The notes: a model not told the origin generated them from the letters alone. 64,000 nucleotides of DNA from Pomphorhynchus laevis (GCA_012934845.2 WNNJ02001347.1:1-64000); one strand, 5' to 3'. Positions 43,105-53,754 are shown, counted from the stretch's first letter. Program-made: numbers and translations.

Positions 43105-43158
43105 AGTGGGAGGGATCTGGCACTGATGAGTCATTGTGATGACGAAACGGCATTCGTC
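43105..43158 (+). ncRNA. Hammerhead missing its 5' strand
   Basis: CTGATGA (43,123-43,129), stem II GTCA/TGAC and GAAACGGC are intact, but the upstream cleavage strand was lost at the foldback. The downstream ATTCGTC allows an alternative ACG-GCATT-CGT stem III with GUC at 43,156-43,158. No matching stem I is found, so activity is doubtful. Confidence 0.6.
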
Positions 43159-43229
43159 ATTCTTTTGCGTCTAGCTTACATGTTCTACAAGAAATTCACG
43201 CGGAATTGTCTCACTCTTCTTAAATAAAA

Positions 43230-43565
43230 TAATGAAATTTTAAGAATTGCAAATTTGTTCAATTAGTGAACAAATTTATCCAGGTAGCCTTATTCTTAAC
43301 AAAGCCAATGTTGATGATAAAGAAGGTGTATATCTAGATATGAACATTAAATTAACATTAACTAAAACTACTATTAATTTATATCGTAAAGATGACATAT
43401 TTAAATTTACAAGAAACATATTTTTGCATGAGCATTCATGCATACCATATAATATAAAATATAATACATTAAATAATGAAATTTTAAGAATTGCAACAAT
43501 ATGTAATGATATTCGTATTTTTTAAAATCACTTAAATAATTTAATAAATGCATATTTTAAACTAA
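43230..43565 (+). pseudogene. PLE RT thumb and C-terminal fragment
   Basis: A 92-codon open frame from SISEQIYPGSLILNKANVDD to ILRIATICNDIRIF, then a stop created by a TTTTTT-region change. Confidence 0.75.
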
Positions 43566-43674
43566 GCGACTATAAAAATCAAACTCAAATTGCTTTTTTT
43601 TTAAAAAGCGATTTGTATTAGATTTGTTCGAGTCTATCGAAATCATTTTGATTGTTGTTGACCTCTATTCCTTA

Positions 43675-44110
43675 TTCTGATATATGGATGGATAATAAAT
43701 AATATACTTTGTATTAGAATAAGATACTATATAATCAAATTTAAAATAAATTTAAAAATAAATTAAAACTCTTAAACGGAAAATAAGTATTAGAATAATA
43801 TAAAATTAGAATCAACCTTTTTTCGCCGTGGCCCCCTCAAATTTTATCAACACAATATTAAAAATAAATTTAAAATCTTAAGCGGAAAATATTTATGGAT
43901 GGATAATAAATACTATACTTTGTATTAGAATAGGATACTGGATAATTAAAGTGCATCAGAGGAAATACTTCATTAGCATGTATGTGGCCCCGCTGCTATG
44001 TTGGGTCAAGTAATAGATACCGAAACCTGGTAACATAGCAGTTTATCCTGATTACCTATAATTCTTATTCTGATAAAACGTATGTTATTTATTAATCAAT
44101 TCATTAAAAC
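43675..44110 (+). repeat. PLE-associated pseudoknot repeats (one scrap, one diverged copy)
   Basis: 43,675-43,745 is only the 5' flank. 43,890-44,110 is full-length: the second helix (CTGCTATG/CATAGCAG) is kept, while the partner of GGCCCC has decayed to GATACC. Confidence 0.65.
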
Positions 44111-44690
44111 TCAGTTAGCTGATCTGAATTTTAATGTAACAATATTGATTTTCTAGTTCACTAGAAAGTAAACTAGAAATTTTTAGTAAAAATTTAGTAA
44201 ATTTTTTTTCCAATAAAATTACAATTAAACAGAAAATAGTAAAAAAAAACAAATATTTTAAAGCTAAAAATAAAATTTTAAGCTAAAATAAAATTTTAAA
44301 AATAAAATGTTTATTTTAAATAATATAAAATAAAATTTTTAGGCTAAAAATAAACTTCAACTTATAAGTAGAAAATTATTATGGATAGTATATAGTATTT
44401 TAAATGTATTTTTTAAATATATATTTTCAGGATTCAATGCTCGAAGCATTTTATGTTTCGACTTTCGAACTTTCGATTCGTAATTAAAAGTTTGAATTTA
44501 ATTTGAATTTAATCAGTTAAATATTTTGCTAAAGTTTTAACGATTTTGATACAATTTTGTATCAACATGTGTTAAAATTCAGTTTATTCTGAATAAACTG
44601 CTAATCGAATGAACTTGATTACAAGTATCTTATTCCAATACACAAAATATCATTTAATATTTATTCAAATTTTCCGCTAATGATTTTACA
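44111..44690. other. Unassigned AT-rich spacer
   Basis: No feature seen. An AATAAAATTTTAAGC phrase is repeated at 44,265-44,345. Confidence 0.4.
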
Positions 44691-45060
44691 TTTATTTTTA
44701 TCCATCCATAAAAATTTCTAATACAAAGTATATTATTTATTATCCATCCATAAAAATTCGTTACTTAAGAGTTTAAATTTATTCTTTATATTATTGTGTT
44801 GATTTATATATTTTACTATTTTCTGCTTGATGTTATTTTTATAGTAACCTAGTTTAAGATATGTATCTATTAAATAATTCAAATAATTTTGAATAAAACC
44901 AATATCGTTACAAATTGCTGCAATTCTAAAAAATTTCATTATTAAATGTATTATAGTTTATGTTATTTGGTATTCATGAATGCTCATGCAAAAATATGTT
45001 TCTTGTATATTGTGATGTCGGCTTCACGATATAAATTAATAGTAGTTTTAGTTAATGTTA
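44691..45060 (-). pseudogene. PLE RT C-terminal fragment
   Basis: A 68-codon frame ends FKLLSNEFLWMDNK and a stop, like the copies at 5.2 and 40.6 kb. The N-terminal side is frameshifted. Confidence 0.7.
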
Positions 45061-45600
45061 ATTTTATGTTCATATCTAGATATACACCGTCTTTATCATT
45101 AATATTGGTTTTTTAAGAATGAGGTTACCTGGATATATTTGTTCGCCTATTGTATAAAATCTTTTAGAGTAAAACACATTTATATCATCATTATATCGAA
45201 ACATATGTTTCATATTTTTATATAGTTTAGATTTAGTTTTTACACAGTTATGAACAAATTTATATTCTATAAAGCTTAAAAACAAGTCAGCTATAATTGG
45301 GCTACTATTACCACCTATTAGAACACCTTTTCCTTACAGGATCCACTTAGAAGTACAGTTTGATAATTTGATCGTAGAATGAAACACGTTGCTCCGGTAG
45401 CTGATCAGCTTCAATTTCATAATCATATATTTTGCCGAAACTGGAGTTCAATTACATGTAAAACAGACTTGTTTATCACTCGACGAGCTAATGGTTGCGT
45501 CTAACATCAGCTCATTTAATAAGGTTTTAAAATCTGTATGATATAGATTAGTTATAGTTTTAATTGATGTTAATTTAATGTTCAAATATAGATATATACC
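45020..45600 (-). repeat. Copy of the PLE chimera at 27.35-27.90 kb
   Basis: Same PLE fragment (RYNDDINVFYS box, GNLILKKPIL) joined to the same non-PLE segment (CTTACAGGATCCACTTAGAA, CTGATCAGCTTCAATTTCAT). Same orientation, 17.7 kb apart, with few differences. Confidence 0.8.
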
Positions 45601-45775
45601 TTATTTATCATTTATATTGGTTTTATTAAAAAAGAGGCTACCTGGATAAATTTGTTCAATTATTAAATAAAAATTATTAGTTAAATACGCATATAGCATC
45701 ATTGTATCAAAACATATTTTATATCTTTATATAATTTAGATTTATTTTTTACACAGTTATAAACAAATTCGTATT
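45601..45775 (-). pseudogene. PLE RT fragment
   Basis: Short degraded segment around the catalytic box and KTNINDK motif. Confidence 0.55.
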
Positions 45776-45984
45776 CTATTCTAGACTTCGTGCTCTATTC
45801 TATTCTAGGCTTCTGGTGTTTTCAATCATGAATATATGTTTGATTAGGAAGTTGTCATGTAACTATTTAGAAAGAAAATATGTAATGAACATCCTTTAGT
45901 GGTAGGTTATTTCAATTTCAGAAGCTTACCTACTCAACTATCTGATGTGTAGCATTTTATATATTCTAGAGATTTTGACGCGGA

Positions 45985-48470
45985 GATGAGAGGCAGGTTG
46001 TCGTGGTGGCGGTGTTGCTGCTTACATTAAAGATACCTTATCAATTACAATGATTACTGAATTATGCATGATTACTCTTCATTTGAGTTGATGTCTTTCT
46101 ACCTACATGGTCCTTTTGTCAAATAAATATTTGGGTCCTATACATATAGAAATCGGTACATATATTTGGATCTTTTGAAATCAATTGAGATCATTATGTT
46201 CCTCAAATTATATTTTGCTTGTAGGAGGTGTCAATCATCCTCAAGTTAGCTGGATTAGAAGTATACGGTATTAATATAATGTCAAAAACTGTGAGCTTGC
46301 TGAATTCTTAAGCCTCATGATCCAGCATATAAAACAGCCAACATGTTTATCATCTCAACCTGAAATAATATCAGATATTATGTTTTACCATCTGCATTGA
46401 AGATTGAATTTGCATTGATTTTGAATATCCTTTAGGAACCAGCGATCATTATATGATTTCAATACAGACTGATCGCATTTTACAAGACAAACCTAATCGC
46501 ATTTTCTAAGTGCCGTTGATTTGGAAAACGTAATCGGAGTGGAGTAAATGTGGAAGATATTCAACTCTATAGTCATCAACTGAACTTCCAATCTGCCGAT
46601 CTTCCCATTTGTGATCATTTGCAGTTCGTGATCAGCAACCTCATCTCCATCTCGGAAACATTTGATCCAATAAAAAGTAGAGCTTATCGGACGAAAACAA
46701 CATTGTGGTTCGACAATAAGCTTAAGATTATGATCAAGGATATAAGTCGATTGGCATTATTAGGTCACATAAACGGTTTTGGAGATATGTTATGCATGGT
46801 CATACCTTATCTTCCACGACTAATTTATTTGATTTATTCCGGTGATGTAGTTGATAAGGATGCTATTGCCGAAGTTCTTGCTAATAGTTTTGTAGTATAT
46901 TAATCCTCACAACCAAATTTTAATCAGATACAGAATTCGCCCAAATTTCAATCTAACTTATCATATTTTCCATCAGTCTTTAAAGTTCTTTCTGAACTTC
47001 ATAAGTTAAATATTTCTGGATCTGCAGTCAGACGGTATATATCCTTTTCTTTTTCAGTGCTCTGTCGCACATTATTGCTCCGAACCTTACGTCCGTATTT
47101 AACCGAAGTTTACAGTATTCGTGAATTCATGATAATTGGGAAAGGGTAATTGTTGTGCATTTTTAAAGAAGTCGACACTAACTTGTTCAGTTTAAAACCA
47201 TCTGTCTCACTAGCGATATTTCCAAAATCATAGAGAGATTCATTGATGAAGAAATTGTTTTAACATCTTAACTGCCATCGAATTCTTGATGATTCTTAAC
47301 AGGGCTTCCGGCCTAGTCGCTCATGCCTAACGAATGTATTGACAGCTCGTGAATGTTGGGTAGATGCTCCTAGTTCAGGTTTTTACTGTTGATATAATAT
47401 TTATTGACTTCTCAATGGCCTTTGACAAAGTTTTGTACGCTCATCCAGATTTATTATTACGTTCTTATGGTGTTCCTGATGTAATTTGCAACTAGATTAA
47501 GACTTTAGTTGAGGAACGATCCTTTGTTGTACAATTAGATAAAGTTTTATCAACTGATCGATGTTTTCAATCGGGTATACTTCAGTGCTCGGTCATAGAA
47601 CCATTCTCTTCATCATATTTTTAAATGACCTACACTTAAGGTTAAGGTGTTCTCGCCTGGAATTTACAATGCTAAAATATGAGCTTTTACTGAAAACAAA
47701 GCGGATGGCGAATTTTGGCAACATGACATTAACTAAATCGATACTTTGAGTAGTAGCATTATCTTGATACTTAACGAAACAAAGTGTTTTTTGATGAGAT
47801 TGGATAGAGAAGAAATTCATTTTACCGGCAAAATAAATGGACCTCAATAAAGCGCGTTTTAGAACATCCGATCTGGGAGTGATAATTCATGAATTTCTAA
47901 AGACAAGAGCAAACATCAATCATGCGCGGTTTTAATCGATATCACGACTAGTTTTCGAAAATTGTCGTATCCAATCTTTGCCAAACTTTATTGTGCCTTA
48001 ATGAGTCGACATCTTGAGTAATGTGTACCGGCAACCTTTCCAACAACCAGAGGTGAGTTGAATAACTTGGAAAGTGTACTCAGGTGTGTTTCCCTATTGT
48101 GTTGGCTGAGGAGTTTTACTTTAAGATTAAGATACTTGAAAGTTTTGTCAGTGGGTATCGCTATCCTTTTTATGATTTGATTGCTCTATGGCGCATTGTA
48201 CAACCAGCTTATTGTTTACCTGCGGTTGTAGTAATATGTCGAGGAGATATATTGCGAGGCCATTGTAAGGTGCTGTTTGAAAAATGTCGGGTAAGCTGCA
48301 AAAGTTATTACTCTCTGAACGGGTAGTGTATGAATGGAATAGTTTGCCGCAAGATATCACTGCTGTCACCAATTTCCTCGATTTTAAGAACAGAGTTCGA
48401 CGTTGGACATATGACGAAGCTGACTTGTCACCAATTCTAATTTATCCATTTGATTGATTTGATGTTTGTT
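45985..48470 (+). pseudogene. Decayed non-LTR retrotransposon (endonuclease plus RT)
   Basis: Colinear ORF2 relic in many frames. Endonuclease pieces: GGGVAAYIKDTLSITMI (46,005) and VGGVNHPQVSWIRS (46,225, in place of GDFNHP.VSW). The linker WFDNKLKIMIKDISRLAL lies in a 117-codon frame at 46,550-46,903. RT pieces: GFRPSRSCLTNVLTARE (47,300-47,350), VDIIFIDFSMAFDKV (47,390) and RSYGVPDVIC. C-terminal pieces: FAKLYCALMSRHLE and LNNLESVLRCVSLLC (47,985-48,080). CR1/Jockey-like; there is no working frame. The gypsy element sits just downstream. Confidence 0.75.
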
Positions 48471-48663
48471 TTGTGTGATAGGCTTAAAGTTGGGCTAAGT
48501 CTGTGTATGATAATAATATTTTGTGTGGTTTTCACTTATATGAAAGAGGGTAACTATTAAATTGTTACTGAGAAGAAAGTACGACTCAATGAATTTGAGC
48601 AGTTACATAGGTATTACTAAAATGAGTAAAGCATGTAAATTGTCTGAATACATAAAAACACGG

Positions 48664-48747
48664 TGTACCGAGTAAATTCAAGCAGAGAAGAATAGGCTTT
48701 ATTCTAATACATCTAGAATAACAAGTCAAAAGGTAAGTATCATTACA
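48664..48747 (-). repeat. 3' LTR, 84 bp
   Basis: In element sense it starts TGTAATGATACTTACC and ends CTCGGTACA. It contains AATAAA, a candidate poly(A) signal. The gag-pol ATG-TAA end overlaps its first bases. Confidence 0.95.
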
Positions 48748-51700
48748 TTCTCCCCACGACATAATCATTTAAGTACGCAGGACTTCTTCGATTTCTTTGA
48801 GGTCGTAGTTCCCCATTTTCAGAACGATTGAAGTATCTCGTAGGGTAGTTGCTCTGGCACGTATTATCAGTATTTAAGAGAAATGATTCATCCTGTCTGG
48901 ATAGTTCGTTTTCCTCGTTGTGATTGACCGTCTCATCGATATACTTCGTTGCATCCAAGTTTTCAGGGTTGACAGTGATTTCATCAGAACGCTTATCTGA
49001 ACGTGAATGAGAATTGCTATTTACTGTTGAATGGTCATTTATTGATGCCTGATCACACATTTTATCGCCATCGTATAAATTCAAAGTTTCAAGGTCAAAG
49101 GGAATGTCTCCATCGGACGAGTTGATATTGAGGTTTTCGTCAACTCTGGGATACGGGGATAAATGTCGAGTTGATATATATATCTCCCTCCCGTTTTGTA
49201 ACTTCACGAGAGCAAAATTGGGATTGGCGTACACAATTTCAGCTTTTTCCACAGGGTTCTCGTATTTGTTCGTTTTATTAAAGCGTCTTATTAAGACTAG
49301 GCCAGGGTTTGATAACCAAGACGGAAGATCATGACCATTTATAGAGCGTCGGCTGAATGTAAAGAGTCGTTCATGTGGTGTGTGATTCGTGGCAGTACAC
49401 AGAAGTGATCGAATAGCGTTGAGACATTGTGGTAATACACTTTGCCACTCATCTGTTTTCTTTCCGAGGTCATGTAAACGCAATGATATTGCCTTCCATA
49501 GTACACCATTAAGGCGCTCGACTTGACCATTGCCAGCAGGGTTGTATGAACTTGAATGAGTAATCGCCACCCCGTGATGAGAGAGGAATGACTGGATTTC
49601 CTTAGAGGTAAAAGCCGTACCTTGATCAGAATGGATTGAAGCAGGTGAACCGAAAATTGAAAAGATCTGGGTTAAACAGTCTATGACAGTGTGTGTAGTC
49701 ATATCAGAACATGGAAAGGCAAAGGGGAATCTGCTATACTCGTCAATGACGGTTAACAAATACCTTTTATTGTTCTTTGTAGGAATTGGGCCCTTAAAAT
49801 CCATAGACAAGCGTTCAAATGGCATACTTGATTTTATGAGTTTAGCCTCAGGTGGACGAAAAAATCTTGGTTTCAATATAGCGCAGCTTTTGCACTCGCT
49901 TGAAATATTCCTAACATCCGAGAGGGAAAATGGGAGGTTCCGTTTTTGCACGAAATGCCAAAGGCGAGTAATTCCCGGGTGGCATAATTGACTATGGACT
50001 TTACGAAGATGCTGAAGATCATGATTGGTGAATAAGACAGAGTTGCAGGACGCGTCGCGAGAAAGAGCGTCAGCGGCATGATTGAGCTTCCCAGCTCGGT
50101 ACTGGATATCAAATTTAAATTGGGACAACTCCAAACGCCATCTTAATATCTTGTCGTTCTTTATTTTGTTGTTGTGAGCACTGAACATGTATGAAACAGA
50201 ACGCTGATCCGTAATAATCTTGAATGGTTGGATGTACAAATAGTGTCTCCAGTATCTTAACGCTTCAACAATAGCCAGCGCTTCCTTTTCAATGGCGGTG
50301 AATCGTTTCGCGTTTTTGTCGAGGGATCTTGAAAAGAAGGCGACAGGCTTACTATTTTGAGGCAAACAAGCTCCAATCGATCGCTCACTTGCGTCTGTCT
50401 CTATCGTGAATGGCAATTCAAAGTCGATGGTTGACAAAGTGGCTTCAGCTATACGTTCCTTCAAAGTATGGAAAGCTTTCAGTGCAGAATGAGATAATGG
50501 GAAAGACTGAGAATCAATTAGAGGACGAATCAACTTTGAGAAATCTTTAATCCAGGAACTGTAGTAGGCGAACAAACCAACAATACGCTTTAAGGATGCT
50601 GCGTTCTTGGGTTCCTCAAGGGAAGTAACTGAAATCACTCGATTGGGGTCAGGGGACATTTTTCCTTTAGAAATTTGGTAACCAAGTATTCGTATACACG
50701 AAGACGCGAACACACACTTTGAATTGTTCAAGGTTATATTGTATTTTGTGGCTACGTTTAGAAAACGCTTCAGGTTACTGTCATGTTGCTCTTTACTTCT
50801 TCTGCCGATCACGACATCATCCAGATAAGCGTAGGTGTCTGTCAACTTATCTCTATTAATTATCCCATTGATAACTCGTTGAAAAGCAGGAACGGCGTTT
50901 GTGAGACCGAATGGTAGACGATTGAAGTGATATAAGGATCCATTCGCCTCGAAAGCAGTATAATGACGCTCGTCACTGCGCAGCAAAATCTGATGGTAAG
51001 CTGATTTAAGATCGAGACAACTGTAAAAGGAATATGGAGCTAATTTGTTGATAAAATCATCAATTCGTGGAAGTGGGAAGGCGTCGAGCTGAGTAAATTT
51101 ATTGACAGTTTCCGAATAGTCAACAACCATCCGTCTCTTTTGGTTCTGATTGACAATGAGTACTTGAGCGCGCCAGGGCGATTGACTTGGTTCGATAATT
51201 TCGTCGGATAATAGTTGTTTGATTTGGCTGTCAATGAACTTTTCATCGTACGGATTTCTTCTACGAGATTTTGTTGCGATAGGATGGATGGATTCGTCCA
51301 GAAATTTGAATAGCTGAGGAGATTCAACTGTCAAAGCTTCTGCAGCTCCAATTGTAAAACAAGGCTCGGAACCGTTGAATTTCATAAGTAACGAAGTGTG
51401 TCTTGAAAGGAATGGCCGGCCAAGTATAACATCCGAACATAAAGACGACAAAATATGGAATTTTATATTCTTGTAAGGTCTGCCATCAGCTGATATATCC
51501 GCTACCACGAATTGTCGTAATTTAGTCGAGAATGCGGTGTTCGCCATAGACACACGTATAGTTGAGGGGTTCGATGTCAGTTTGCACAAAGTGGAAATAT
51601 CAGGTCTTATCAAATTGAGTGCACTACCTGTATCAATCAACGCATTTAACGAAACCCCTTTTATACAAATTTGAATTGTTGGTAGCGTCGCGGCAGAATC

Positions 51701-52510
51701 TTGAAAGAAAGAAGTACTACCTAGCACGGAATGGACACCTGTTGAAATTTGTCGTTTGGATTTACACACCCGTGCGAAATGACCCAACTTCCCGCAAGTA
51801 CGACAAGTGATATTCTTAGCAGGACATCGATCTCGTTTGTGAATTGTATCTCCACAAAAGTAGCATTTGCGACGTTCTACCGAGTTACATTGTATTTGAC
51901 AAGGAAGTTCTTCTTGTATATTTTCATGTAGTTCATTTATGGTCATCGATTCACAATCCATATTTAAGTTTGATTGTTCTGTGAAATGGCTTGCTTGAGT
52001 ATGCGCGTCTTCCAAAGTTCGTGCAAGCTCGTACGCCTTGGCTTTATTGTGTACCTCAGCTTCAAGCAGGCGTTGCCGAATTATCGGTGAGTTGATTCCT
52101 GCGACGAACGTGTCGCGTAAAAATAAATCTCGATGATTTTGAGCTGTTACAGCCTCGAATGGACATTCACGACCCAGAGATTCGATATGCCTTATGAATT
52201 GATCGATTGTTTGGTTGGACGATTGGCGCTGATTACGCAATTGATGTCGCAGAAACAAATCCGTTTTCGATTTGACGTACGTAGTAGATAACGTCGATAA
52301 CGCGTCTTCGTAAGTTTCCGTTTCTCGAAAAAGGTCGTAAACCTCCGCTGAAACCAGGTTCGTTAAAATGTGAAATTTGTCACTATCGGACGGTGACTCC
52401 AAGGACGAAATGAATGTCTTGAAACGTATGAGCCAATGTCTCCAGGTGCGCTCGGCATTCGTGTCATCAGGATGCAATTCCAAGATGTTTGGCTTCAAGA
52501 TCTTGTCCAT
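48743..52510 (-). CDS. Gypsy Gag-Pol polyprotein
   Basis: 1,255 codons, single frame. Gag occupies about 1-250, with two CCHC zinc knuckles (216-229 CYFCGDTIHKRDRC, 236-249 CRTCGKLGHFARVC). Protease has ALIDTGSALNLI (DTG at 293-295). RT spans about 420-600 with YLDD at 562-565, RNase H about 700-820 (TIETDAS, EKEALAI, ITDQRS). Integrase has a zinc-binding H...H...CKSC at 839-876 and D904, D962, E998 in SMDF, HSDQG and GQVER. A GPY/F-like module lies near 1090-1125, and no chromodomain or envelope frame follows. Gag and Pol share one frame, so no frameshift is needed. The first ATG lies only 23 nt after the 5' LTR, and the stop lies inside the 3' LTR. It copies the element RNA into DNA and inserts it. 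Confidence 0.95.
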   Translation of the reverse strand: MDKILKPNILELHPDDTNAERTWRHWLIRFKTFISSLESPSDSDKFHILTNLVSAEVYDLFRETETYEDALSTLSTTYVKSKTDLFLRHQLRNQRQSSNQTIDQFIRHIESLGRECPFEAVTAQNHRDLFLRDTFVAGINSPIIRQRLLEAEVHNKAKAYELARTLEDAHTQASHFTEQSNLNMDCESMTINELHENIQEELPCQIQCNSVERRKCYFCGDTIHKRDRCPAKNITCRTCGKLGHFARVCKSKRQISTGVHSVLGSTSFFQDSAATLPTIQICIKGVSLNALIDTGSALNLIRPDISTLCKLTSNPSTIRVSMANTAFSTKLRQFVVADISADGRPYKNIKFHILSSLCSDVILGRPFLSRHTSLLMKFNGSEPCFTIGAAEALTVESPQLFKFLDESIHPIATKSRRRNPYDEKFIDSQIKQLLSDEIIEPSQSPWRAQVLIVNQNQKRRMVVDYSETVNKFTQLDAFPLPRIDDFINKLAPYSFYSCLDLKSAYHQILLRSDERHYTAFEANGSLYHFNRLPFGLTNAVPAFQRVINGIINRDKLTDTYAYLDDVVIGRRSKEQHDSNLKRFLNVATKYNITLNNSKCVFASSCIRILGYQISKGKMSPDPNRVISVTSLEEPKNAASLKRIVGLFAYYSSWIKDFSKLIRPLIDSQSFPLSHSALKAFHTLKERIAEATLSTIDFELPFTIETDASERSIGACLPQNSKPVAFFSRSLDKNAKRFTAIEKEALAIVEALRYWRHYLYIQPFKIITDQRSVSYMFSAHNNKIKNDKILRWRLELSQFKFDIQYRAGKLNHAADALSRDASCNSVLFTNHDLQHLRKVHSQLCHPGITRLWHFVQKRNLPFSLSDVRNISSECKSCAILKPRFFRPPEAKLIKSSMPFERLSMDFKGPIPTKNNKRYLLTVIDEYSRFPFAFPCSDMTTHTVIDCLTQIFSIFGSPASIHSDQGTAFTSKEIQSFLSHHGVAITHSSSYNPAGNGQVERLNGVLWKAISLRLHDLGKKTDEWQSVLPQCLNAIRSLLCTATNHTPHERLFTFSRRSINGHDLPSWLSNPGLVLIRRFNKTNKYENPVEKAEIVYANPNFALVKLQNGREIYISTRHLSPYPRVDENLNINSSDGDIPFDLETLNLYDGDKMCDQASINDHSTVNSNSHSRSDKRSDEITVNPENLDATKYIDETVNHNEENELSRQDESFLLNTDNTCQSNYPTRYFNRSENGELRPQRNRRSPAYLNDYVVGRM

Positions 52511-52533
52511 GGTAACAGTGTATTAGAATAAAT
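52511..52533 (-). promoter_or_regulatory. 23-nt leader with putative self-priming site
   Basis: In element sense the base after the LTR is A, then TTTATTCTAATACA (52,532 down to 52,519). A normal tRNA primer site starting TGG is absent. Instead these 14 nt are the exact complement of TGTATTAGAATAAA at LTR positions 37-50 (plus coordinates 52,568-52,581). This is the geometry of Tf1-type self-priming, in which the 5' end of the RNA folds onto its own primer site. Confidence 0.75.
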
Positions 52534-52617
52534 TGTACCGAGTAAATTCAAGCAGAGAAGAATAGGCTTTATTCTAATACATCTAGAATAACAAGTCAAA
52601 AGGTAAGTATCATTACA
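52534..52617 (-). repeat. 5' LTR, 84 bp
   Basis: Identical to the 3' LTR over all 84 bases. If priming is by the RNA 5' end, transcription should start near LTR position 37 (about 52,581). Confidence 0.95.
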
Positions 52618-52699
52618 CACGGCTTTTGGGAGTATACTTTTCAGAGGTTTTACTATCTAAACAACATGGTTTTAGATCATTTTATTCAACAAATACGGC

Positions 52700-53640
52700 G
52701 ATACAAATGATGCCCAATACCGTGTTTGAGTCTTGGCAGATTAATCAACCTACTTACGCCATTTATATATTTGTCCAAGAAATTTGATACCGTTATCAGC
52801 TTGTTGCTTATGCTTAAGCCCCTATCTTTGCTTAAATTACAGGATTTAATGATTCACATATTTGTAGAAATTCTGAGGAAACATTCCATTCGTGTTTTTG
52901 ACTGTTTATTATTGTATCTGGGCTTTGACCAAAAATTACGTTCTGCCCGCTAGGCCGATGTTAACACTTCACGTATGAACCATATCACGCTGTAAACAGA
53001 TATGGTCTTTTTCAGATAGGACCTCACAACAAAGCTAAACAAGGATAGTGGAATTGAGTCAGTAGACTGTTCATGAACATGTTAAACAATAAGAGTCCTA
53101 GTATAGTAGACTGAGAAACTCCTGGCGTAATTAAACGTGGCGAGGATAATATACTACCAATTCGTACTCGGGAAGATCTATTAGATAGAAAATCACTAAT
53201 CTATCATGCAACTAAGCTATTAATGCAATGTTCGGCCATTATTTCAATGAGACAACTATAGGTAACACGGTCGAAACCATGACTAAAATTAAACATAGCA
53301 ACATCCACTGCCTTACTCTTGAAAGAGTCGCAATCCAAGCTTCCCGGGCAGACAAAAGGTTCGTAAAGCAACCCTTTTCAGAAACTATGTTGCATAGAGT
53401 TAGGTTGACCTGTGATACTTCGAGATATTTTTGCAATTAAACGCCGTTCCGCACGAATACCCGCAAAGTCTGAATTTTTTTAGCTCGTTCAGCTTCTTTA
53501 TTGTTTAGCTTTATGTTTCTGAAACCATATTTCAGAAACCATGTTTCTGAAATATGGTTTCTGAAGTAATATTTGCAATTAAACAGCATTCAGTAAGAAG
53601 ACCATCTTAGTGCGACGTTGTTCAGTTTTTCTAATGTTGT
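52700..53640 (-). pseudogene. Decayed non-LTR RT fragment
   Basis: On the minus strand: AVDVAMFNFSHGFDRVTYS, then SDFLSNRSSRVRIGSILSSP, RLITPGVSQSTILGLLLFN (normally GVPQGSVLGPLLFN) and FMNSL. It is RT-palm sequence of a CR1/Jockey-like element, opposite in strand to the relic left of the gypsy. Confidence 0.7.
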
Positions 53641-53754
53641 CTTGATAGAGACTATATGGACTATATATATATCTTGATATAAACTAAATAGACCATATAG
53701 ACTATACGCTATATAATTACTCGATGCATTAATAAAGACACCCTATTGTGAATA

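Larger units (their letters stand above)
42756..43215. repeat. Retrozyme-like repeat, type III hammerhead family, locus B
   Basis: A minus-strand unit (42,756-43,000) carries a complete hammerhead and, upstream in its own sense, a block homologous to 37,860-38,000 (CTTTTTGGTGAAGC against TTTTTGGTGAGC; GGCATTTGCCAGT against GGCATTAGCCAGT). To its right is a foldback, 43,005-43,098 against 43,110-43,215, with near-identical arms each containing CCGTTTCGTCATCACAATGA. PLE sequence of one orientation lies on both sides (42,755 and 43,220), so the repeat interrupts a PLE. Confidence 0.75.
48664..52617 (-). mobile_element. Complete Ty3/gypsy LTR retrotransposon
   Basis: 3,954 bp, bounded by two identical 84-bp LTRs (TG...CA) and flanked by the 5-bp target duplication CACGG (48,659-48,663 and 52,618-52,622). 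It holds one uninterrupted gag-pol frame and, just before the 3' LTR, the purine tract GTGGGGAGAA. Identical LTRs mean a recent insertion. 84 bp is far below the 200-600 bp usual for gypsy LTRs. Nothing looks broken, so it could be autonomous. Confidence 0.95.

Noticed and set aside
47593-47847. Minus-strand 84-codon ORF
   Set aside because: Shadow of the decayed plus-strand non-LTR element.
48664-52617. Gypsy element as an endogenous retrovirus with an envelope gene
   Set aside because: The stop of gag-pol lies in the 3' LTR, so there is no room for a third gene.
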